Virus record (IMG/VR): IMGVR_UViG_3300032331_003108
Span: 1 to 25,350 of that record
DNA: 25,350 bases
Direction: 5' to 3' (one strand)
Source of the DNA: a virus
Positions 17,835 through 23,521 of the stretch are shown in pieces; the first letter of the stretch is position 1, and each line of letters begins with the position of its first letter. The notes under the pieces were generated by a model. The model worked only from the letters and a program-made list of their open reading frames with translations. It was not told the origin of the DNA and searched no databases. Made by a program: the position numbers and the translations under genes.

Positions 17835-18619
17835 TATATATTATTTAATAAGTTTTTAAGACCTTCAGATTTCATATTTCCTAAAACCTTAGTTTTAGCA
17901 GCTTTAGCATTTGGTTTATTTGAATTATTTGAACCTAATGAAAAATTAGTTTTTACATCTTTTGTTTCTCCTTTAAATTTAGGGAACCATTCACGTTCAA
18001 ATTCTATTTTAGCAGCTAATAAATCAGCTTGGTGTACGATATGTACTAATGCTGTTCTAACTTTAGTTTCTGGAGCCCATGACATAAGATATGGTTTATT
18101 TGATTCATCGTATAACCCATCATGTAATTTAATAGCTAACCATTCATTTTTAGTATAGTTAATCCCATGTGAATTTAATAAAAATAAACCTCTATCTGGA
18201 ACGGACATAAATTCAAGTTTATTATTGAATGTATAATCTTCACCTAATTTATCTTTACGCCATTGATCTGTTTGAGGAATATATGACTCATTATTTTCAT
18301 CCCCCATTTTACCTAAATCATGATTCATAGCTGAGAATACTAATTCTTCAACAGTGTAATTTTGTTCTGCTCCAAATTCTACCCATATTGAGTTAATTTT
18401 AAGTGCGGCTTCAATAACACGATTAACATGTTCAACATATCCTCCTGGGAATGCGTTATGGTATTCTTTCTTATGGGCAGCGGGCATTATAATAATTCGT
18501 TCCGAATATTGTTCATAAAATGCTTTTAATTTAGATGCCCTAGGTTCTGAGATGTATGTATCTATATAGCCTATAAATTTATTCCAGTTCTCTTGGATTT
18601 GTTCTGCTGTTAATTTCAT
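17834..18619 (-). CDS. HD-domain metal-dependent phosphohydrolase
   Basis: This 261-aa protein shows the HD-superfamily metal ligands in order: H64 in GGYVEHVNR, H100-D101 in AMNHDLGKMGD, H166-D167 in AIKLHDGLYDE, and H196 with D199 in VHIVHQADLLA. Such enzymes hydrolyse phosphoester bonds in nucleotides or cyclic/linear signalling nucleotides; the substrate cannot be read here. The last 40 residues are a Lys/Asn-rich tail ending in a short helix. It lies 18 bases after a 66-aa gene and overlaps the membrane-protein gene, in the operon that also makes the late sigma. dNTP salvage or removal of a host alarmone are both plausible; this is inference. Confidence 0.82.
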   Translation of the reverse strand: MKLTAEQIQENWNKFIGYIDTYISEPRASKLKAFYEQYSERIIIMPAAHKKEYHNAFPGGYVEHVNRVIEAALKINSIWVEFGAEQNYTVEELVFSAMNHDLGKMGDENNESYIPQTDQWRKDKLGEDYTFNNKLEFMSVPDRGLFLLNSHGINYTKNEWLAIKLHDGLYDESNKPYLMSWAPETKVRTALVHIVHQADLLAAKIEFEREWFPKFKGETKDVKTNFSLGSNNSNKPNAKAAKTKVLGNMKSEGLKNLLNNI

Positions 18620-18637
18620 AACTTTTATTTTTGTTTA

Positions 18638-18838
18638 TTAATAAGATGAGTTTATTTCATTTGCTGATCTAGGTTCATATTCAATGAATGCCTTAATTTC
18701 ATCAACTAATTCTTTCAGTTCGGCTGTAGTTTGTAAAAACATTTCACCATCACCTCCTCTTTTAACTAAGAAATCTAGTTTACCTAAACCCGATTCCACT
18801 TTTTCTAATTTTCGTCTAATTATTTCACGATTTACCAT
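18638..18838 (-). CDS. Small helical protein, unknown function
   Basis: This 66-aa protein is mostly one or two amphipathic helices (REIIRRKLEKVESGLGKL; TAELKELVDEIKAFIEY) joined by a Gly-rich turn (KRGGDGE). The pattern resembles small phage accessory proteins that act as dimers, but I do not recognise it. It is the first full gene after promoter P4 and a purine-rich leader, and is followed closely by the HD-domain gene. Confidence 0.6.
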   Translation of the reverse strand: MVNREIIRRKLEKVESGLGKLDFLVKRGGDGEMFLQTTAELKELVDEIKAFIEYEPRSANEINSSY

Positions 18839-18944
18839 ATATTGTATTTTAAATTTTATATTAAATGTTCCATTCTCTCCCCTCTTATCTCACCTCGTTT
18901 CCTATTCTCTCTCTTATTATCCTAATTCCCTTAAATCCGTAATT
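18839..18944 (-). other. Purine-rich 5' leader of the late-sigma operon
   Basis: From about 18870 to 18935 the coding strand is nearly all A and G (runs such as AAGAGAGAGAATAGGAAACG and GAGATAAGAGGGGAGAGA). It contains the strongest Shine-Dalgarno-like sequence I noticed in the window (AGGGGAGAGA) just before a six-codon mini-ORF, MEHLI, at 18856-18873. The segment after it is A/T-rich up to the real start. It may be a leader controlling translation, or a protein-binding site. Confidence 0.4.
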
Positions 18945-18976
18945 AGAAAATACGATTTATTTTTTATACCTCCAAA
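18945..18976 (-). promoter_or_regulatory. Promoter P4, Bacteroidetes-type, before the HD/late-sigma operon
   Basis: The -33 element TTTG lies at 18973-18976 and the -7 element TATTTTCT at 18945-18952, with exactly 20 bases between them. This is the Bacteroidetes primary-sigma spacing also seen in P1-P3. The spacer ends ATCG, as the others end GTCG or GTCA. The -33 element lies within the last codons of the 144-aa gene. Confidence 0.55.
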
Positions 18977-19398
18977 TTTTCCTGGGAGAGCTTTAAAATT
19001 TCTTTTATAACCGCACATTTTTCATATTCTTCATATTTGATAAAAAAGTTCATGGCTGAGGTTAAGTTATTGACTAGGTAACTTTGCTTAAATTTAATCA
19101 GCAAAGCATTTCTATGATCATCATTATTTAAATCCAGCATTTCTATAAATGAATAAGCCCGACTATAAACAATAATATCACCAGCCTCTATCAATAATCC
19201 AGGGTCATAATGTTCATCATGTTTAAACATTAATTCAAGCTGGTGGTTAAATACATTATTATTTTGTATCAATTTTTCAAACATACTAATCCAAAACAAC
19301 GGAGTCTCATATAATTCAATAATAGTGTTGTCATTTTCAGATAATGGCTTATCTCCGTTTTTATGATCGAATAATGCGAATAATTTATCTACATCCAT
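18964..19398 (-). CDS. 144-aa phage protein of unknown function
   Basis: This acidic, helical protein starts MDVDKLFALFDHKNG and has aromatic-rich stretches (LYETPLFWISMFEKL; YSRAYSFIEML) and a C-terminal region that includes NFFIKYEEYEKCAVIKEIL. The pattern suggests a small all-alpha domain. A strong terminator and a TATTTATA motif lie immediately upstream, so this gene seems to start a new transcript. Its final codons double as the -33 box of promoter P4. No family is recognised, though similar-sized proteins occur near late regulators in T4-like phages. Confidence 0.6.
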   Translation of the reverse strand: MDVDKLFALFDHKNGDKPLSENDNTIIELYETPLFWISMFEKLIQNNNVFNHQLELMFKHDEHYDPGLLIEAGDIIVYSRAYSFIEMLDLNNDDHRNALLIKFKQSYLVNNLTSAMNFFIKYEEYEKCAVIKEILKLSQENLEV

Positions 19399-19401
19399 GT
19401 C

Positions 19402-19409
19402 TATAAATA
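19402..19409 (-). promoter_or_regulatory. Candidate late-promoter motif TATTTATA (copy 5)
   Basis: The coding strand reads ATATATATTTATAGAC just before the ATG of the 144-aa gene and directly after a terminator. Starting a transcript here makes sense because upstream transcription should stop at the terminator. The match ends in TAGA rather than TAAT. Confidence 0.35.
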
Positions 19410-19415
19410 TATATT

Positions 19416-19445
19416 AAAAAAAGCACCAACGGTTATGTTGGTGCC
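19416..19445 (-). terminator. Intrinsic terminator of the lipoprotein gene
   Basis: On the coding strand GCACCAAC (19444-19437), a six-base loop, and GTTGGTGC (19430-19423) form a perfect 8-bp stem followed by seven T residues (19422-19416). It lies about 20 bases after the lipoprotein stop codon. It is the clearest intrinsic terminator I found in the window. Confidence 0.92.
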
Positions 19446-19466
19446 TTAAATTGTTCAAAAAACCTA

Positions 19467-19640
19467 CTAATCAGCGCAACAGCTAGTGTCAGCTTTAACA
19501 ACGTGTGTTGTATCAGTATTATCAACACAAGTTGAATCAATTACTGTTTCTGTAGAAACTGTAGTATTTGTCTCTTTAGAGTTGCAAGAAATTGCGAACA
19601 TGGTAGCGATTGCAATCGCTGTAAAAATTGTTTTTTTCAT
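19467..19640 (-). CDS. Small secreted lipoprotein, 57 aa
   Basis: Reading from ATG at 19640 to TAG at 19467 gives 57 residues: MKKTIFTAIAIATMFAISC, then NSKETNTTV, and a Thr/Asp-rich chain ending in DTSCCAD. The first 18 residues are a classic lipoprotein signal peptide (KK, hydrophobic core, lipobox AISC with Cys19). Cysteines at 38, 54 and 55 could bind metal or form disulfides. The SC-N start of the mature protein is typical of Bacteroidetes, and no +2 Asp retention signal is seen. It is a single-gene unit, with promoter P3, a structured leader upstream and a strong terminator downstream. Such surface lipoproteins can mediate superinfection exclusion (as T5 Llp does), but that role here is inference. 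The start ATG is preceded by AATAAAAACAAACAAA without an SD. Confidence 0.8.
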   Translation of the reverse strand: MKKTIFTAIAIATMFAISCNSKETNTTVSTETVIDSTCVDNTDTTHVVKADTSCCAD

Positions 19641-19680
19641 TTTGTTTGTTTTTATTTATTAATTAATATTTACTAACTTT

Positions 19681-19760
19681 GGGCAATTAAGGCTTATAGT
19701 AGGTGGTACATTTTCTACCATTTAACCTATTCGTGAGTACCTGTTAAGTACCTTAATTCC
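19681..19760 (-). ncRNA. Candidate structured RNA in the lipoprotein leader
   Basis: On the coding strand GGAATTAAGG (19760-19751) can pair with CCTTAATTGCC (19692-19682), giving ten base pairs with one bulged G. Inside, TGGTA (19720-19716) pairs with TACCA (19708-19704) around a GAAAATG loop, extendable by TAGG/CCTA across a bulge. A competing TTAAC/GTTAA pairing (19747-19743 with 19726-19722) could form an alternative hairpin. It lies between promoter P3 and the lipoprotein start. Folding was done by eye, and no known riboswitch or ribozyme signature was recognised. Confidence 0.4.
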
Positions 19761-19805
19761 AACCCCTTTATATCTTCAATAATTTTAATTTCATTTCTTA
19801 TATCA

Positions 19806-19837
19806 TAAATATATGACCCTAATTTCAGATAACCAAA
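19806..19837 (-). promoter_or_regulatory. Promoter P3, Bacteroidetes-type, before the lipoprotein unit
   Basis: TTTG at 19834-19837 and TATATTTA at 19806-19813 are separated by exactly 20 bases. The spacer begins GTTATCTGAAATTAG and ends GGTCA, closely matching P2 (GTTACCTGAAATTGG...GGTCG). Transcription would start about 160 bases before the lipoprotein start. Confidence 0.68.
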
Positions 19838-19842
19838 TTTTT

Positions 19843-20331
19843 CTAAATATATTTTTGTCCTATTTGTTTAACAATATCTATCGCTTCATTGATGGGTAAT
19901 TTAAAAAATTCTCTATTATTGCTCACCCGGTACATATCTAAAGATCTATGAATTTCATTTTCTAAAAATTCACCTTCATGACATTTAAATGCAAATTCAA
20001 TTACAAACGGTGTAGGTACTCCAGTAGTCGATGATATTTGTCTAGCACGTTCTTCTGGTGTTAATTTAGTATGACCTATCTTAACCATATCTGGCATTGA
20101 AGTATTAGATAAAACATATATCCAATATTTACCCTCACCTGTTCTAACCAATGGATGCTTTTTACGGTTAGTGTAATAAAATACATCATCCCATTCCTCC
20201 CATCCTTCTTCAAGACACTGAACACGTGTAAAATATTCAGCTGGATATCCTAAAATATCATCATCTACATTGATATATTCTTCAGCTTCTTCTGGTGTTA
20301 TATATTTCGGCTTCTTCGGGATATATTTCAT
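19843..20331 (-). CDS. T5orf172 / GIY-YIG-superfamily protein
   Basis: This 162-aa protein has a C-terminal domain (residues about 69-150) with YWIYVLSN, then MVKIGHTKLTPEERARQIS, STTGVPTPFVIEFAF, and finally IHRSLDMYRVSNNREFFKL. This order of motifs is the T5orf172 (MUG113-like) branch of the GIY-YIG superfamily found in phages and in mobile-element or anti-phage proteins. The N-terminal 65 residues are acidic and aromatic (DDILGYPAEYFTRVQ, GWEEWDDVFYYTNR) and unassigned. It lies 15 bases beyond the tRNA 3' end and probably shares the P2 transcript. DNA nicking is the family expectation; the target is unknown. Confidence 0.78.
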   Translation of the reverse strand: MKYIPKKPKYITPEEAEEYINVDDDILGYPAEYFTRVQCLEEGWEEWDDVFYYTNRKKHPLVRTGEGKYWIYVLSNTSMPDMVKIGHTKLTPEERARQISSTTGVPTPFVIEFAFKCHEGEFLENEIHRSLDMYRVSNNREFFKLPINEAIDIVKQIGQKYI

Positions 20332-20346
20332 TTCAGGATATTTAAG

Positions 20347-20421
20347 TGGACCTTGTAGGACTTGAACCTACGACCTTCACATTATGAGTGTGCTGCTACT
20401 AACCAACTGAGCTAAAGGTCC
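20347..20421 (-). tRNA. tRNA with CAU anticodon, probably tRNA-Ile2 (AUA-decoding)
   Basis: The coding strand folds as a cloverleaf of 75 nt: acceptor GGACCTT with AAGGTCC (seven perfect pairs) and discriminator A; anticodon loop CTCATAA on a GCACA/TGTGA stem whose outer pair is G-A; variable loop AGGTC; T stem GTAGG/CCTAC with TTCAAGT loop. The D stem is short (GCT/AGC) with an extra base in the loop. CCA is not encoded. CAU could be Met or lysidine-modified Ile2. The C4-G69 and C5-G68 pairs, reported as TilS determinants in E. coli tRNA-Ile2, and the TTCAAGTCC T-arm favour Ile2, which would help translate the many AUA codons of this genome. Confidence 0.9.
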
Positions 20422-20429
20422 TATATTTA

Positions 20430-21230
20430 TTAGTTAGCGTATTCTAAAGCTAAATCATATAATTTCTCGTTTAAAACCATATCTTGGTTGAAATTTTTAA
20501 TTTTACGAGCTTTACGATTCTTACCAGCGTATGAATAATTAAACATACCATGTACTAATTTCTCTTGAAGTACATTAAAAATACTCCATAAATCATCTCC
20601 TTTATCTTCATTACGAGTTGGTGTTAATAAACCATTAATATCAACACTTATGTTAGATAATTCATCTTCTGAGAAACGAACCGATAATGCTTTGGTTGCT
20701 AATTCTTCTGCTTGTTTTTGATTTAATTTTTTAGATTTAAACTTGTTCATTGACTCAACTGTCAATGGTAATCTTTCAACTATTTGTTTAATAGTATCTT
20801 GAAGTGTTTCAAAATCATAACCATAATGGCGAATTTTCATATTTTCAAATTCTTGAGTTGATACTACTAATCCGTTTTCACAAATCATTCTAAATAGTCC
20901 TGCAGTAAATGTAAATGCATTTTTACCGTCATGACTGTTTGTTAATAAAATTTGTGGATAAACTGTATCACCATCATCACCATTAATGACTATATCATTA
21001 TTACGGAATACAACTAAATGTTTTTGATAACCAATTTGCTTACGAGCTTTAACTTCCTTAGCATCGATTACATTCCATCCTAATAATGCCATATCCTCAA
21101 CAATTTGATTGGTTGGGATGTGTGAATATTTTTCTGATGTTGAATCCGCACCTTGTGCTGTAAATACTGATGGTGCAATTGTTTTAATTTGTTCTTGACT
21201 TAAGAATTCTTTACCTTTAATGTTTAACAT
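20430..21230 (-). CDS. DUF932 family phage protein
   Basis: This 266-aa protein matches the DUF932 family common in phages and plasmids: an N-terminal SHIPTNQIVEDMALLGWNVI block, then HLVVFRNNDI, ILLTNSHDGKNAFTFTAGLF and RMICENGLVV, followed by a helical region and a C-terminal LTPTRNEDKGDDLWSIFNVL and basic GKNRKARKIKNFNQD. The biochemical role of the family is not established; association with DNA replication or recombination has been suggested from context. It follows promoter P2 with a leader of about 20 bases carrying AAAGGTT before the ATG. The tRNA starts nine bases after its stop, so both probably share one transcript. Confidence 0.85.
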   Translation of the reverse strand: MLNIKGKEFLSQEQIKTIAPSVFTAQGADSTSEKYSHIPTNQIVEDMALLGWNVIDAKEVKARKQIGYQKHLVVFRNNDIVINGDDGDTVYPQILLTNSHDGKNAFTFTAGLFRMICENGLVVSTQEFENMKIRHYGYDFETLQDTIKQIVERLPLTVESMNKFKSKKLNQKQAEELATKALSVRFSEDELSNISVDINGLLTPTRNEDKGDDLWSIFNVLQEKLVHGMFNYSYAGKNRKARKIKNFNQDMVLNEKLYDLALEYAN

Positions 21231-21253
21231 AACCTTTATATTTTTTGTTTAAT

Positions 21254-21285
21254 TAAAGATACGACCCCAATTTCAGGTAACCAAA
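21254..21285 (-). promoter_or_regulatory. Promoter P2, Bacteroidetes-type, before the DUF932/tRNA unit
   Basis: TTTG at 21282-21285 and TATCTTTA at 21254-21261 are separated by exactly 20 bases (spacer GTTACCTGAAATTGGG...GTCG). It overlaps no coding sequence other than the end of the clpP-like gene nearby, and would yield a leader of about 20 bases for the DUF932 gene. Confidence 0.72.
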
Positions 21286-21291
21286 TTTTTC

Positions 21292-21843
21292 TCAACAAAT
21301 TTCATCAATTATTCCGTAAACTAGCGCATCTTCAGCGCTCATGTACCAATCTCTATGTTCTTTCTTAACAATATCTAACTGTTTTTTAGTTAAATTGGTA
21401 CTTTCTAATATAATAGAGTCATATATATTCATGATTCGTTTACCTTCTTCAACTTCACGTTTATGTGATGATAACTTTTCATCATTTAAAGACCATAATA
21501 TTTCATGATACATGAAGGTACTATGTTTACTAGCACTACGTTTATGTCCTGAAGCCATTATAATAAATCCCATTGATAAAGCAGCACCATAACATACTGT
21601 ATGAACTGGAGTAACACTATCTATAATAGCGTCTACAACACCGAAACCCCGGTATATATCACCACCATACGAGTTAACGATGATAGTTATTGGGTCTCGT
21701 TTACTCTCAGTTTTTTCCGCGTCTAAATAGTTGATTTCGTGTATGAATTGTATGATATCGTTAGCATTTTCTTCGTCAATATCACCTAAGGTTATAATAC
21801 GGTTGTCTTGATATCTATAAGAATTATGCGCTGATTTTTTCAT
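21292..21843 (-). CDS. clpP: ClpP-like serine protease subunit
   Basis: At 183 aa this is near the length of bacterial ClpP (about 195-205 aa). The catalytic triad is visible: S90 in YGAALSMGFIIMASG, H113 in STFMYHEI, and D165 in HRDWYMSAEDA. NSYGGDIYRGFGVVDAI matches the substrate-channel strand and helix of ClpP, and it ends with YGIIDEI as in bacterial ClpP. ClpP normally forms a 14-mer and needs an AAA+ unfoldase; no ClpX or ClpA is in the window, so it may use the host's, or act as a prohead protease or host-proteolysis modulator (T4-like phages normally use gp21 for proheads). It may share the thyA transcript; an AATAAATA-type motif also lies 17 bases upstream. Confidence 0.9.
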   Translation of the reverse strand: MKKSAHNSYRYQDNRIITLGDIDEENANDIIQFIHEINYLDAEKTESKRDPITIIVNSYGGDIYRGFGVVDAIIDSVTPVHTVCYGAALSMGFIIMASGHKRSASKHSTFMYHEILWSLNDEKLSSHKREVEEGKRIMNIYDSIILESTNLTKKQLDIVKKEHRDWYMSAEDALVYGIIDEIC

Positions 21844-21878
21844 AGTATTTAATTCATACTAATAAATATATGTTAATT

Positions 21879-22124
21879 CTAGATTATTGGGTTAATTATT
21901 CGTACATCTGATTCTGTTTCTATTATAACCCTAGCACCACAAGATAGCAGTGGTTTAGCACCATGTCCATCCCCACCATATATTATTCGACTTGGTCCTA
22001 GAATCTCAACTTCATTACAGTATGTATTCGTTTTACCTTGTTTAACTGTTATAACAGGTAAATTAGTTCCTTTAGTTTTATTAGAACGTATATTATGTTG
22101 ATTTACATGTATTCTTGTTTTCAT
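21879..22124 (-). CDS. Small conserved phage protein with Gly-rich GPSRIIYGGDG motif
   Basis: This 81-aa basic protein reads MKTRIHVNQHNIRSN, then LPVITVKQGKTNTYCNEVEI, a LGPSRIIYGGDGHGAKPLLS segment, and CGARVIIETESDV. It looks like a small all-beta fold. I recognise the pattern I-H-V-N-x-H, TVK...N-x-Y...V-x-I-x-GPS and SCGARV-x-IET as a widespread family of short phage proteins of unknown function. It begins three bases after the thyA stop and probably belongs to the thyA transcript. Confidence 0.7.
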   Translation of the reverse strand: MKTRIHVNQHNIRSNKTKGTNLPVITVKQGKTNTYCNEVEILGPSRIIYGGDGHGAKPLLSCGARVIIETESDVRIINPII

Positions 22125-22127
22125 AAT

Positions 22128-23258
22128 CTAGTTGGATAAAGGTGCTTTAATTATTGGGTGAGATTGATAATTACTTAACTGAATATCTTCTTCTAATAAA
22201 CATTTGCAGAAGTTGTCATTTTTAAACGATTCAAACACTTTAACAGCATCCAAAGGACCTACACCACACTCACCACCTTCATAAGGCCAAAACTCTGTGT
22301 TAATGTTTAGTTTAGGTAATTCAAATGGTTCTCTACCAATTTGCTCTTTTGCTTGTTCTATATGGTTATTGTACAAGTGTACATCACCTAAATTACCAAT
22401 TAGTTCATCAGGAACCATATTAACTGAAGTAGCAATGATCTCTAATAATAAGCCATAAGAAGCAATGTTGAATGGTAAACCTAAAAATGTATCTACTGAT
22501 CTTTGATTCCACATTAAAGAGATTGCTCTAGTTGGGATATTTTGTTCATCTGCTTTTTTTATTAACAATTCTAAACCAAAAGCCATTAACCCATCTGCTT
22601 GTTCTGTAACATTTGGTAATAATATTTGTAACCGTTCTTTTTCACTCAACTCTCTTGTATAAACTTGAAATCCATAATGACAAGGCGGAAGAACCATTTG
22701 GTCTAACTCTCCAATATTCCAAGCATTAACCATTAATCGTCTTGAGTCTGGATTTGTTTTAAGGTTGTTGATTAGATTTTGGATTTGGTCTATGCCTGGT
22801 TTAAGAACTTTTTTAGGTACATCAATCGTAGCCCATTCACCCCAATTTTTCCATTGTGCCCCATAAATTTTTCCCAAATCCCCAAACTTCTTAGCAAACT
22901 CATCATCTGTTTTGATACGTTCGATGAACTCATCCATCGTATCGGGCCAATCACCTTTATATTCATTTGTCTTACTGATGTAATTCTTAAAAGCGTCACC
23001 ATTCCAAATATTACAACCATTATCAACTAAGAATTTAATATTAGTATCACCACGTAAAAACCATAATAATTCAACTACCATAGTTTTCCATGCCATCTTC
23101 TTAGTTGTAAGTAATGGAAACCCTTCACTCATTTTGTGACGTATTTGTCTACCAAATACTGAAGTGGTACCTGTACCTGTTCTGTCTTGTTTTGTAACAC
23201 CGTTATCCAAGATGTCTTGGAGTAGGTCTGTGTATGCTTTATCTAATTTATTATTCAT
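22128..23258 (-). CDS. thyA: Thymidylate synthase, ThyA type
   Basis: This enzyme methylates dUMP to dTMP with methylene-tetrahydrofolate. Visible landmarks are R26 in DRTGTGTTSVFG, MVVELLWFLRGDTNI, SRRLMVNAWN near residue 172, the catalytic C193 in LPPCHYGFQVY, and QRSVDTFLGLPFNIASYG around 252-269. At 376 aa it is about 110 residues longer than E. coli ThyA (264). The extra length includes an insert of about 40 residues (about 203-245) between the catalytic Cys strand and the QRSVD motif, and longer loops around residues 85-125. It is a continuous ORF without the intron found in T4 td. It starts in an ATGA overlap with the 88-aa gene. It supports phage DNA synthesis from an AT-rich genome. 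Confidence 0.95.
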   Translation of the reverse strand: MNNKLDKAYTDLLQDILDNGVTKQDRTGTGTTSVFGRQIRHKMSEGFPLLTTKKMAWKTMVVELLWFLRGDTNIKFLVDNGCNIWNGDAFKNYISKTNEYKGDWPDTMDEFIERIKTDDEFAKKFGDLGKIYGAQWKNWGEWATIDVPKKVLKPGIDQIQNLINNLKTNPDSRRLMVNAWNIGELDQMVLPPCHYGFQVYTRELSEKERLQILLPNVTEQADGLMAFGLELLIKKADEQNIPTRAISLMWNQRSVDTFLGLPFNIASYGLLLEIIATSVNMVPDELIGNLGDVHLYNNHIEQAKEQIGREPFELPKLNINTEFWPYEGGECGVGPLDAVKVFESFKNDNFCKCLLEEDIQLSNYQSHPIIKAPLSN

Positions 23259-23521
23259 AACTCTTTATTGTTTATTCTATATATGTTATTGTTGTTTATT
23301 AATTGAGGGTTTATTTCTAATATATTAACAATAGCGTGTACAATCTCTTTTGGACTAAATGAAGTCTTCCAATCACACTCTTCAGATACTTCATCTACCC
23401 ATTGCATGTAGAGTTTATATAATTCATCTTTGTCTATTTCAAGACGTTCGAAGGCACCGTCTGGGCCTATTTGAAAGTCGTCTGAGATGTATGGTGGGTT
23501 GTCTTTATTTACTTTGTTCAT
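23255..23521 (-). CDS. 88-aa protein between thioesterase and thyA
   Basis: This acidic protein reads NPPYISDDFQIGPDGAFERL, then a helical segment (KDELYKLYMQWVDEVSEECD) and a C-terminal helix (SPKEIVHAIVNILEINPQL). Its start overlaps the end of the thioesterase gene by 17 bases and its stop overlaps the thyA ATG by four bases (ATGA), so the three genes look translationally coupled. No domain is recognised. Confidence 0.62.
   Translation of the reverse strand: MNKVNKDNPPYISDDFQIGPDGAFERLEIDKDELYKLYMQWVDEVSEECDWKTSFSPKEIVHAIVNILEINPQLINNNNIYRINNKEL

Noticed and set aside
19681-19760. Leader structure as a second tRNA or tRNA-like molecule
   Set aside because: The stem and hairpins suggested a cloverleaf, but there is no GTTCRANNC T-arm and no anticodon-like loop of seven with a proper stem.
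19641-19806. Hammerhead ribozyme in the lipoprotein leader
   Set aside because: A CACGAA sequence prompted a check, but the CTGATGA and GAAA core parts are missing.
22790-23026. Minus-strand ORF of 78 codons inside thyA
   Set aside because: It is an out-of-frame shadow of thyA, whose catalytic motifs are all in the main frame.
22128-23258. Group I intron in thyA as in T4 td
   Set aside because: The coding frame is continuous through all conserved motifs.
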